The position numbers and the translations under genes are program-made. The notes under the pieces are model-generated. The model worked only from the letters and a program-made list of their open reading frames with translations, searched no databases and had not been told where the DNA came from. This document shows positions 13,154 through 25,855 of a stretch of DNA of 64,000 bases, piece after piece (position 1 is the first letter of the stretch; the number at the start of each line of letters is the position of its first letter). Source of the stretch: Dryas octopetala (lineage: Eukaryota; Streptophyta; Magnoliopsida; Rosales; Rosaceae). The stretch covers positions 560,501 to 624,500 of the forward strand of contig OY992833.1 in the NCBI GenBank assembly GCA_963921425.1. Direction: 5' to 3'.

Positions 13154-13511
13154 TATTAGAGTTAATTAAGGCATTTGCCTGATAACCAAGTTTTCTGTTT
13201 TAGTTAGTTAATTAAAATGTCGTTGCTTAGTTGGCATTGCCTCATAGGGTGATGTTTGTATTGCTGTAAGAGCTCATAGGCTCGTGTGTGTGGCAACGGT
13301 CTTAAGGCTGCTACTGTGTCATTTTGTATAACAGAATTCTTGGAATGGAATATAGCTTGCTGGTGTGTGCATCTTGCATACATGAGCATAACTTTTTCGT
13401 GTACCTACTTCTTCTCTCTCTCATTGCTCTGAAATCCTCTCTGTAACCCTCTGTACACTTTAGCCTACATTCCTGGTTACATTCCAGGTACCATATACAG
13501 CAAATCCAACA
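13154..13511 (+). repeat. Copia-3 5' LTR
   Basis: 358 bp, TATTAGAG to ATCCAACA, with the primer-binding site immediately after it. Confidence 0.95.
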
Positions 13512-16500
13512 TGGTATCAGAGCCCAGGTTGGTTCTGTGACTGGGCGTTGTACTGTGTGTGTGAGCTAGAGTAAAGCAGAGGTGCAAAACCATCTAGATC
13601 TAGGCATGGCTGGGTCTGGGAGTGGTGAGCTACGGGCTCCCATTTTTGATGGTACTGAGTACGAATTCTGGAAGGTGCGCATGGTGACTATCTTCAAGTC
13701 ACATGGCATCTGGAAGTTAGTAGAAAAGGGAATTACAATTCCAGAACCAAAGAAGAAAAAGGAGAAGACTAAGAAGGAAGGAGAATCCAGCATCGATGAG
13801 GAGGATGAACTGGAAGCTTACATGGAGGAGCAGAATATGAAAGATGCAAAGGCATTGGGCATCATTCAAGGGGCTGTATCCAAAGAGATTTTCTCTCGGA
13901 TTATCAACCAAGACACTGCAAAGGGAGCTTGGGATCTTCTACAAACAGAGTATCATGGTGATGAACAATCCAGGTCAGTTAAATTGCAAAGTCTGAGGAA
14001 GGAGTTTGAATATATGAGAATGAGGGAGAGTGAAGCCTTATCTGAATACTCTACTCGTTTCTTTGATTTAACTAACCAAATGGAAAAATATGGTGAATGT
14101 TTGTCTCAACAAAGAATGGTGCAGAAGGTCTTAATCAGTGTAACTAAGGTCTATGATCCTATGTGTGTGGTACTTGAAAGAACCAGTGACTTAAATTCTG
14201 TGTCTGTAAATGAAATCTTTGCCTCTCTCAAAAGCTATGAGTTAAGGCTAAGCAGGCATAAAGAAGATGATGAGAAGGTGGAAAGGGCCTTTGCTAGTAT
14301 GAGTATTGGCTCCAAAGGACAGAACAATCAAGCAAAATCTCACAATCATGATGGGGGAAAACGAAACTTCAAGAGTTAGAAGGGAAAACCCAAGAAATGG
14401 GATAACAAGGTTCAATCTAATTTGAGACCAGGAGGTGACACTGGGAAGGCAAAGTGCAAAGTGTGTGATAAGGCTCACTATGGAGAGTGCTGGTTCAAGG
14501 GAAAAGTGAAATGCTACAATTGTGATAGGTTTGGGCATGTAATGAAGGATTGCCATCAACCACACAAGAAGGGACAGGTTGCTAATTATGCAAACCAGGT
14601 CCATGAGCCTGCCACCATGTTCTATGCATGCCACAAAGCCTCTGTGGAGAAAGAGCAAGGTGTTTGGTATTTAGATAGTGGCTGCAGCAATCATATGACT
14701 AGCCATGAGTCACTTCTGATCAACATTGACAGAAGTATGAAATGCAAAATAAAAATGGGGACTGGAGATATTGTGGAATCAACTGGGAAGGGAGTCTTGC
14801 CTGTGCAAACCAAGGGAGGAACAAGGTATATCACAGAAGTTATGATTGTGCCAGGATTAGATGAAAATCTTCTCAGTGTTGGACAAATGGTGGAGCATGG
14901 TTATTGGCTGGTATTTGGTGAGTACATGGTGACCATTTATGAAGATAAGAGTATGAAAGCTTCTGTGGCAGCAGTTCAAATGAAAGGGAATAGGTGTTTC
15001 CCACTTGTACTCGAGGACATAAGTCCAATGATGGCAAAGAAGGCCACAGTGGCTGGTTCAAATTGGAAATGGCATAAAAGGCTTGGCCATTTGAATTTCG
15101 AGAGCATGCTGCAATTGCAGGACAAAGAAATGGTGATTGGCTTACCAAAGCTCACAAAAGGAGAGCATGTTTGTGAAGGATGTGCTTTGAGCAAAAGTCA
15201 CAGGGAAGCATTTGATAAAGGGAAGACTGTTAGAGCTATTGATCTGCTAGAATTGGTTCACACAGATGTCTGTGGACCAATGTCAGAAACCTTGGGAGGA
15301 AACAAGTATTTTCTCACATTCATTGATGACAAGTCAAGAATGTGCTGGGTATACTTTTTGAGACAAAAGTCAGATGTGTTCACTGTATTCATAAAGTTTA
15401 AAGCAATGGTAGAACTTCAGTGTGGTTACAAAATAAAGAAAGTAAGAAGTGACGGAGAGGGAGAGTATACCTCAATGGAGTTTGAGAAGTTTTGTGAAGA
15501 CTTTGGAATAGAAAAGCAACTCACTGTTGCTTACTCTCCTCAGCAGAATGGAGTGGCTGAGAGGAAGAATAGGACAATTATGGAGATGGCAAGAGCTATG
15601 TTACAAGAGAAGAAGCTACCTAATTATTTTTGGGGGGAAGCAGTTAACACTGCTGTGTATCTTCTGAATAGGTGCCCCACTCGAGCCTTGATTGGTCAAA
15701 CTCCATTTGAAGTTTTCAGTGGAAGGAAGCCAGGGGTGAAGCATTTGAGAATTTTTGGTTCAATGTGTTATACACACATTCCTACTCAATTGAGACACAA
15801 GATGGATGATACAAGTCATAAAGGAATTTTTGTTGGATATGGAACTAGAGAGAAAGGTTATAGGGTGTTTGATCTCAAAAGCAATAAGGTGATAGTCTCT
15901 AGAAGTGTGATTTTTGAAGAGACAGCAATGTGGAATTGGGAATCAAAGTCCACTGAATACATATCAGTTCCATGGAGTGATGAAGAGGATTCTCAAGCTG
16001 CTGAAACTGAATATGAGCATGAAGTCTTGTGTCCAACTCCACAGAGTCCCTTCAATCCAATTGCATCTCCTAATGCTAGTTCAAGTTCCAGTACCTCTCC
16101 CTCACCATTTGCAGCAGAAACTGAAGTAGAACTAGCAAGCACATATGACTTTACTCCAAAGAAGTGGAGAAGTCTTAATGAAGTATTAGCTCACTGCAAA
16201 ATGAGCATTGTGGAACCAGAAACCTATATGGAAGCAGCAAAAGACAAGGCATGGCAGAAGGCTATGGAGAATGAAATTGAAATGATTGAGAAAAATCAAA
16301 CTTGGCAGCTGGTTGATAGGCCAGGGAACAAACCAATTGTTGGTGTAAAATGGATATTCAAGACTAAACTCAATCTTGATGGGTCAATACAGAAGCACAA
16401 GGCTAGGTTAGTAGCCAAAGGTTATACACAAAAACCAGGAATTGACTTCAATGAGACATTTGCCCCTGTGGCAAGGCTTGACACTATTAGAACCTTAATT

Positions 16501-17756
16501 GCTTTATCAGCTCAAAAGGGTTGGAAGCTCTATCAGTTGGATGTCAAATCTGCTTTTCTAAATGGAGAGCTAGAAGAGGAAGTTTATGTAGATCAACCTG
16601 ATGGCTTCACTGTTAAAGGCCAGGAAGACAAAGTATATAGGCTGCACAAGGCTCTCTATGGCCTAAAGCAAGCACCAAGGGCCTGGTACAGCAACATAGA
16701 CACATATTTGATGCAGTGTGGATTCGAGAAGAGCCCAAGTGAAGCTACTCTTTATGTTAAGAACAAAGAAAATCAGGGAACACTCATTGTTTCACTCTAT
16801 GTGGATGATATAGTCTACACTGGCAGTAGCATGAACATGCTTGAAGACTTCAAGGCAGAAATGATGAATAGATATGAGATGACTGATTTGGGACTGCTAC
16901 ATCATTTTCTAGGAATTGGTGTAATCCAATTAGAAGGGAGCATTTTCATTCATCAAAAGAAGTATGCTCAAAGTTTGTTAGAAAAATTTGGCTTGAGAGA
17001 TTGCAAGGCTGTCTCTACACCTCTTGCAACATCTGATAAACTCAAGAAGAATGATGGAAGTACACCAGCTAATGAAGAACAATACAGAAGAATGGTGGGA
17101 AGTTTACTCTATTTGACAGCTACAAGACCAGACATCATGTTTGCTGCAAGCCTCTTAGCTCGATTCATGCATTGTCCCTCAATGAAGCACATTGGTACTG
17201 CAAAAAGGGTGCTGAGATACATACAGGGAACTTTGGATTTTGGCATCCATTACAAGAAAGACTCTGCTGCAATCCTAATAGGATACTGTAACAGTGATTG
17301 GGGAGGAGATGAGGATGACATGAAGTCTACCTCAGGTTATGCATTTTCATTTGGAAGTGGAGTTTTCTCTTGGGCATCTGTGAAACAACACAGTGTGGCA
17401 TTATCAACAGCAGAGGCTGAGTATGTCAGTGCTGCAGAAGCAACAACACAAGCCATATGGTTGAGATTTGTGTTACATGATTTTGGTGAGGAACAAATGG
17501 AAGCAACCCCACTTATGTGTGACAATACATCAGCTATAGCTATGACTAAGAATCCTGTCTTTCATCAGAGGTCCAAACATATTAAGAGGAAGTACCATTT
17601 CATTAGAGATGCCATTAATGAAGGAGAGATTGAGTTACTGTACTGCAAAAGTGAGGAACAATTGGCTGACATTTTCACCAAGGCTCTTCCTAGAGAAAGA
17701 TTCTATGAGCTGAGGAATCATCTTGGAGTGATATCAGTCAAATCCTTAGAAGGGAG

Positions 17757-18114
17757 TATTAGAGTTAATTAAGGCATTTGCCTGATAACCAAGTTTTCTG
17801 TTTTAGTTAGTTAATTAAAATGTCGTTGCTTAGTTGGCATTGCCTCATAGGGTGATGTTTGTATTGCTGTAAGAGCTCATAGGCTCGTGTGTGTGGCAAC
17901 GGTCTTAAGGCTGCTACTGTGTCGTTTTGTATAACAGAATTCTTGGAATGGAATATAGCTTGCTGGTGTGTGCATCTTGCATACATGAGCATAACTTTTT
18001 CGTGTACCTACTTCTTCTCTCTCTCATTGCTCTGAAATCCTCTCTGTAACCCTCTGTACACTTTAGCCTACATTCCTGGTTACATTCCAGGTACCATATA
18101 TAGCAAATCCAACA
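17757..18114 (+). repeat. Copia-3 3' LTR
   Basis: 358 bp, two base differences from the 5' copy, preceded by a purine tract. Confidence 0.95.
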
Positions 18115-19310
<1,196 letters not shown>

Positions 19311-19463
19311 GTTTGCAGAAAGATTGATGGTTGTCCTGATGGGACTAGCACATTGGACCGCATATTTGAAGGCATAAGCATACTCTACAATTGCACTGGA
19401 CATGCTGACTGCTTTAAGCTGGAAGATGATTCTAATTTTGGCACAGATGGTTGGAATTGGCAG
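19311..19463 (+). pseudogene. Single exon of an S28 lysosomal Pro-X carboxypeptidase-like gene
   Basis: A clean 51-codon exon between an acceptor (TTTCTAGTAG) and a donor (CAG then GTCAGC). It encodes CRKIDGCPDGTSTLDRIFEG, then YNCTGHADCFKLEDD and DGWNWQ, a pattern I recognise from plant prolylcarboxypeptidase-like serine proteases of family S28 (secreted or vacuolar). In the family the next exon starts with A-C-x-E-M. After an acceptor at 19625 the sequence gives only GCTTGCAGAG before it is lost at the CACTA-A insertion. The Ser-Asp-His residues of the active site are not in this piece, and no other S28 exon was seen nearby. It is therefore a stranded gene fragment on the same strand as the SIA1-like fragment, consistent with capture by one transposon. 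Confidence 0.8.
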
Positions 19464-20160
19464 GTCAGCTGTTAGTCTTACATTGATATTATTTCCTTTT
19501 TCAAATCAAAATAATGAATGAAAATAATTGCTCATAAATAATATTTTCCCTTACTTGAAAGAACATGATTTTCATCAGAGTACAAATCTATGCAAGTGCT
19601 TCTATTATTTCTTTTCTTTCATACAGGCTTGCAGAGTACAAATACTCACTACTACAAATACCCCCCTTATATATCATTGAATAACTGATGTCTATTCATG
19701 TTTTCTAGCGATGTCTAGGCAGACGATATTTAATGTACCTATTTAAGATATCGTTTTGACAATGATATCTATTTTGAGGTTAGACATCTTTTTTATTTTA
19801 ATTCTAATGTCCAATAGGCCCTTTAGATATCAGTTCTCCGATTTTTTAGTGAATTAAAATTCTGAATATGATATTAAAGATAGGAAACACATCGTTAATT
19901 ACTATGGAAATGATCTAAATTCTTATTTAGACATCAGTTCTGTTATATTTATCGATATGGTAAATCCATTAAATGTATTTTTTTTTATGCTTTCTACATC
20001 ATATTTTATGTGATTTTGGATATGTAAACTACATTAGATATTGTTTTATATGCCCAGAACTAATCTATATGCTATGTTACATATTGAGTTTTTTCTATTA
20101 ACAGATGTTTGAATGTATCTAAAACATCTTTATTTAATCTATAATTGATATAAAATACAA

Positions 20161-20708
20161 GAGGAAATTACAAATTTGGTCCACTTATTTTATACCTAGT
20201 TCAATTTTGGTCCACGATCTTTTTTAAGTTCTGTTTTGGTCCACTAATTGTTTCATTTGTTCAATAAAGGTCCAGATTTGTGACTTTAAATCTTTTGGGT
20301 TGTGTTTTCTTCAATTATAATTGAAGTATAAGTTATATTTCATCATTTCTTAGTCATAAAAACAAATTTGGAGTATTATAATCTAAGAGAATTGAGATTT
20401 GGTGAAATTTGAAAAATTGGCAGTTTTGGGTACCCTACTTTAGGGTCAATTATCTTGAGTTTTAGAACTCCAATTTGAATGATCTTTATATGGTTGTAAA
20501 GAAGAAATGCATAGCTTTAAAACAAGTATATATTTGCTGAATTTGGGTGAGATTTGATAGGGTAAAAAGCAGGCCAAATTTGAGAAAACAAATCTGGACC
20601 TTTATTGAACAAGTGAAACAATTAATGGACCAAAACAGAACTTGAAAAAAATTGTGGACCAAAATTGAACTAGGTATAAAATAACTGGACTAAATCTGTA
20701 ATTTCCTC
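20161..20708. mobile_element. MULE-type MITE
   Basis: 548 bp with terminal inverted repeats of about 120 bp starting GAGGAAATTACA, flanked by a 10-bp direct repeat TAAAATACAA (20151-20160 and 20709-20718). The arms contain the phrase TTTTGGTCCAC in both orientations. It has no coding capacity. It sits in the left arm of CACTA-A. Confidence 0.88.
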
Positions 20709-22001
20709 TAAAATACAATGTTGGACATCAAGATTTTAATTTATATTTATTGATATGGTAATGTTACTTAGATATTGGTTGTTTTTGGTAAACTGATGTG
20801 CATGTTATTTTATATATCTATGTGTAAATAAACTGATATAAAATTTGTACTATAATATCACTGTCATTTTCCAATTTGTACTACAATCCTGATATAAAAG
20901 AAACTGACATTCAAGCCTGAAATTGGTGCAATCTCAATCCATTCCATTACCATTAATTCTAACATCCAATACAAGTATTTCAAGACCTTCCGAAAAAGGA
21001 TTACACATTGCACCAAAATATGGAGCATATATTATAATTAATTACCCCATCTCATCCTAGTATCTAAATTCAGCTAGCCTCCCTTTACAAAAACCAAAAA
21101 TCAGCGCATGCACTTGCAAAAAAATAGGTACATGATTTACCACTTCTAAAGGCTGCCTTCATTTACAAAATATTAATTGGCAGCACTTGTTACCTTCCTT
21201 CACAAAAAAATGTCAACACCTGTTATAATTCAGCTTCATTCACACAAAAAAACCTCAACTGTTATTTCAGACATGAAACAAACTTAGAGATTTGCATTTT
21301 AACAGTCAAACTCAAATAAACAATAAAAATAAAAATCTCCAACAGTCAACAGGAATACATGCCAAACAAGCTGCAAATGGTTTTGGGACTTCTTATGATG
21401 ATTCATCCTCATTCGATTTCCCAACACAAAGACATGCAAACATATCACAGCCACCATAACCCACTGGTTTTGTGAAAAAGGAAATTGCGAGCGCTGCAAC
21501 TAATAATACCAGATAAACTTGTCAATAAGCTCTAAGCAACTGAAAAACTAGGAAAACAATGGATGAATGGATGGATCCAATGTAAGTTATTATATAGTAA
21601 CAAAGCATGAACTAATTAAATAGTCTAATAAAAACATTCAATCATAACCTTGTTGATCATTTACTTAATTTGATCAACAACCATTTCAACAAGTTAGCTA
21701 AGAAGCAATGTCTAATGTATGATATCACACTGCTCATCATTAATTACTTCTAAATATGTACTTTGCAAGCTCAGCTACATAAAGTAACAAATGGACATAT
21801 GTAGCTTAAAAAATATAATTTACTCCAAAAGAAAACAAAAAAAAAATTATGAAACACACTACCTCATCAAAACCATGACTAATATAGGCAAGCTCTATTT
21901 ATTCTTCCATGAATCTCTCCAACCCCATTTTTTTTTCTCTACTTTAATAGCTTCAATTAACACATGTAGATCTTCTGTTTTCCTACAATGCTATATTGTT
22001 C

Positions 22002-22033
<32 letters not shown>

Positions 22034-22606
22034 TTTCATCTGACCCACTCCAATGTCCAATCTCAAACAGAGAAATCAAAATGTATTTTCAATTTCTGTA
22101 ATATATGGCATGAAGTACTGTTAAAGGGAAAAGAAGATGAGTGAAGCTAATGAATAAAAGGAAAAATAAAAGTAGATAAAGAAAGTGCAATCATCCAGTT
22201 TTGCTTGGCTGAAAAGGTTGGGAACTTGGAGATAATGTTTAATGCTCAGAGAATAAAAAGTCAATCAAAAGACGGGGATGAGTGAGTAATGAACTAAAGA
22301 CATTGCTATTTCTTGATTTTATTATTTTAATTATAAGTAAACAGTCAAATGATAGGAGTTAACAAAGTTAAAGAAGCTATTAAGAAAAGGGACATGTGTC
22401 AAAAATTAGCTTAGGGGACATGAAAAATGGAGACAACAGATCTTTGCTCCACAAACATTATATCCACAAACCATTTAAACAAGGGGTACAAAAAAATAAC
22501 TAATAAATTTCTATAACACTGAATTAACCACATTATTAATCAAGCTTATAGTTTAAATATTGCTAGGTGACTATAACTATTGCAGCTTAATTATATACTA
22601 CAATAT
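20709..22606. other. CACTA-A left arm, no gene recognised
   Basis: AT-rich DNA with further subterminal-type motifs up to about 20900, then text at 20900-21250 that resembles CACTA-B at about 30170-30500 (both hold ccatc/ttccaacatccaa, then ...ttctaaa..tgcctt..tttacaaaa...ggcagcac). A poly-T run lies at about 22010-22036. No supported coding sequence. Confidence 0.45.
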
Positions 22607-22971
22607 TGATAGAATTAGAGCATCCAACCCAAAACCAATTGGCAATGGGTGGAGAGGCCCAAGACTTATAAGCACATATGTTAAGCCTTAGTTTTCCGAT
22701 GTGGGACATTACTCCACATTACTCTCAACACGCCCCCGCACGTGTGGCGATATTTTTGAGCCTTACACGTGAACAAATTGTATTGGGTGACGTGGGAGCA
22801 CGTGTGGCCGTTGGGCTTTACACGCGAATAACCAAGCTCTGATACCATGATAGAATTAGAGCATCCAACCCAAAACCAATTGGCAATGGGTGGAGAGGCC
22901 CAAGACTTATAAGCACATATGTTAAGCCTTAGTTTTCCGATGTGGGACATTACTCCACATTACTCTCAACA
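22607..22971 (-). mobile_element. TRIM (miniature LTR retrotransposon), identical terminal repeats
   Basis: 365 bp in total. Terminal direct repeats at 22607-22730 and 22848-22971 (124 bp) appear identical. The internal part has a perfect tRNA-Met primer-binding site on the minus strand (complement of gctctgatacca, 22836-22847) against the right repeat and a purine tract (GCGGGGGCG, minus strand) against the left one. The target duplication is AATAT (22602-22606 and 22972-22976). There is no coding capacity, so it must have been moved by another element's proteins. The identical repeats imply a very recent insertion into CACTA-A. Confidence 0.95.
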
Positions 22972-25683
22972 AATATCAGTTGTTTGTCTAGTTTAACTAT
23001 TGCTCTCAAACCACAAAGCTTTCAATGTTTTTTATTAATTGCATTCAAACTCAACAGAGTATCACGTACCCAATCCTACACTACAAGAAACATGCCAACA
23101 AACAAATTTTCTCTAGCAATTTGTTGTGGTAACTACTCAAATAAAGCATGCATTAGGCATAAAGCATGACATATGATTTGGAAATTAAAATACCTAATCA
23201 ATTTAGAATTCATGTTCCTGCAATCTTTCAATTCCTTTATGATACTATCCTGCACTTGAAAATATGCACATTAAGAATTGATTGAGGTTTCTAAATGGTG
23301 ATATGAAACTTTTTTTTATTGAAAATATATGGTGTAAATATAACTGACATAAATTAGGACTGTTGTAAATATAACTTGTGTTAAGCAGTGGATAACTTTT
23401 GTAGGCATTGCAGTAATGACTCCTCATTCTGTTACATTTGGTTCATCAATAAAGAAAACTCATAAGCCAAATTTTCCAGATCCACAGACAGATATTAGAA
23501 CAAAAAAGAATAAGACATGCTAAAAGGTGAAAGTAAAATTGGCAAGCAATGACAGCAAAACTCATACACCACATACCCCTGCCAACTATATCTACTACAA
23601 GTCTATAACACATCATCCCTAGATAAACCCCTCCCCCACGAGATATTAAATAAATATTATAAAAGACATGAGAATCTTGGCTCCATCTAAATGACACAAC
23701 CAGAAAATAACTTACTTTGAACCAAGTATGAAGTTTTCCTATTAGATTAACCCTTACCAAAAAAAAAAATACTAAAAGATTATGACTAGATAGGAAGCTA
23801 ATTTAATTCATGGCAAGCAGAAATCCTGACAACAACAGCTGGTAATAGCAATATAAATACCAGTACTAATTTATAACCAACCAAAAGAAATCTTACAATG
23901 CCATGAAGTCAATATTTACCATTGAAAACAGTACTCTAAATCCAAGAAAATTAAATAGAAAGAAAAGGTGTAACAAACCTTTAATTTGTGGAGGATGACA
24001 ATCATGACATCAATTCCTTAAAGAGTAGTGAACATATATGGAAATCTACCTGTTCATAGTCACCACTATGCTCATCTGTGTGTGAAAAAATAGAAAAGTA
24101 TACAAAGTAAAGAAAATGCATAAGGCCTTGACAGTATAACCATAACCAAGAAAGAGAAGTCACTTGGGAAATGATTAATATTGTTAATTAATGATAAGAA
24201 TGCTTTAATTCTTACATGATCTTTGGTCGGTTCATTAAGAAACCTTTCATAATCTTCAAATTGTTATAAAGATTCATGTAATAAGAGAGGTCAACTAAGA
24301 CCTATAGTAATTCGGGACAAAACAAATGACTGGATGAGAGATAAGCTAAATAACTCAATTAAAGACTAGTGGAAATAATAATATATAATAAACTTAATAA
24401 GCGTTGAAATTAGATTTACCTTGAAGTTCACACCTATTTATCATAAAGGCTTTATAATCATAAAAAAGAGGACTGGACCAAGTCCATTTTCAATTGATTG
24501 AATGAAAGTATAGTATATATTGCTGCAGTTACTTTGTCTTACATGTGCTTCTACTTATTTCATGAAAGAAAATGAATTTGTGGATTTGAGTTAATTATGA
24601 ATTTAGAGTTTATATTGCTGCGTTAATAACTTTGGGAACTATTGAACACTAGATTTTAGTTGTAATTAATAATGGGTATGACCTAAATGGCATAATCTCG
24701 TTCGAATTGTGATGAAAGCATAAAGGGCAGTCGAATTAAGTAAGATATCTCACGGAAGGCAACAAAAATGGCACAAAGCATTCAAGCATTTAGTCATCTC
24801 AGATACATTGAATTGAGTACATGAAAGAAGAGTAAAGTACACATCCCTAGCTATTATGTTCCAGTTACCTTCAATGAGACGACGTTAACTTCCATGTCAA
24901 CATACAACATAACCTAAAAAGTCACATAAAGCATCAAACTAAATACCAAGAGAACTTTTTAAAAAATAACAAAGGATAGAGGAATATTGACACTCATACA
25001 TACCACCCTTGCAAATGTTGTCATTAAATATATATATATTCATATAAATTAATCAACACCTTCATCCAAACTCAAGTCAAATAGGCTGTTGTTTGGTGGG
25101 CATTTATGGTTCCATTTCAAAACTCCTATTTCCAATTTGAGCAGCTTCTGGAAACCAAATGTTTCCAATTCCTCTAAAAGTGCCTTCTTCCCACAACATT
25201 AAGAAGTCATTTCTGAAATTCCATTTTCAAATTGCAAAGCATCTTTAAAATACAAAAAGAAGCAAGCAACTAACCACTTTCCATTTCCATTGGTTTGTAA
25301 CTGCCAAAATTAATGTGGATTCTCAAAATTTTCAAACAAGAACTTAAAGTAACCAAAGAAACCAAGTCTCCCACTCAAATTAACAACTCTTTCCCTTTTA
25401 ACACATTTTATCAGCAGAATAACATCTCCATCATCAATCATCATGAAGCTACTAAAAGTCGACCCATTAACAATATTCAATTCCACATCGATCAGACCCA
25501 ATTAACACCAAAATATATAAGCAGAAAATAATCACAGATACCTACTTCACAATTTGACATCACCAATTGGAAACATCAAATTAGATTAAAAAAATAAACA
25601 GAAAACAACTTAAAAGTAGGAGTAAAAGCAAAACAAATGAGAAAAATCATCTGGGTATGTGCTAAAAGAGTGACCGAGCCACT
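22972..25683. other. CACTA-A interior, possible unidentified captured exons
   Basis: AT-rich DNA with no recognised protein. On the minus strand a few short stretches are bounded by plausible splice sites: about 23260-23195 (VQDSIIKELKDCRNMNSKLI), about 24085-24050 (TDEHSGDYEQ), about 24900-24866 (VDMEVNVVSLK) and about 25022-24999 (DNICKGG). CACTA-B holds captured minus-strand exons at the equivalent place. These could be exons of one captured gene, but this is speculative. Confidence 0.25.
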
Positions 25684-25855
25684 AATTAGAATATAGCTGA
25701 ATGATTATAATTTCATATATCAAGGTATATTTATATAAGAGTACAAAGACCAAATAGGGTAAGTCAACTATACATCAACTATATAGGGTAAGTCAACTAT
25801 ACAGCTATGACATTAACTCCTAGCTAAATAAGGAAAACCTATATACATGCTAACT
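25684..25855 (-). repeat. Copia-4 3' LTR
   Basis: 172 bp, matching 37237-37397 except for about five substitutions and an 11-bp length difference in a short direct repeat (ggtaagtcaactatac). Confidence 0.9.

Larger units (their letters stand above)
13154..18114 (+). mobile_element. Copia-3, young, nearly whole Ty1-copia retrotransposon
   Basis: Complete in layout, with 358-bp LTRs (13154-13511 and 17757-18114), a 5-bp target duplication TGCCT on both sides (13149-13153 and 18115-18119), and a perfect primer-binding site TGGTATCAGAGCCC starting at 13512. gag lies at 13582-14379. A long frame at 14422-17772 carries the zinc knuckle ([14 protein letters not shown]), protease (DSGCSNHM), integrase ([10 protein letters not shown], then the DDE core), reverse transcriptase (YVDDIVYTG) and RNase H with the [13 protein letters not shown] tail. 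A purine tract AGAAGGGAG precedes the 3' LTR. The LTRs differ at only 2 of 358 bases, so the insertion is recent. It looks whole apart from about one break. The LTR starts TA rather than TG. Confidence 0.97.

Noticed and set aside
22607-22971. Possible two-copy CRISPR-like or simple direct repeat
   Set aside because: The primer-binding site, purine tract and 5-bp target duplication show it is a TRIM.
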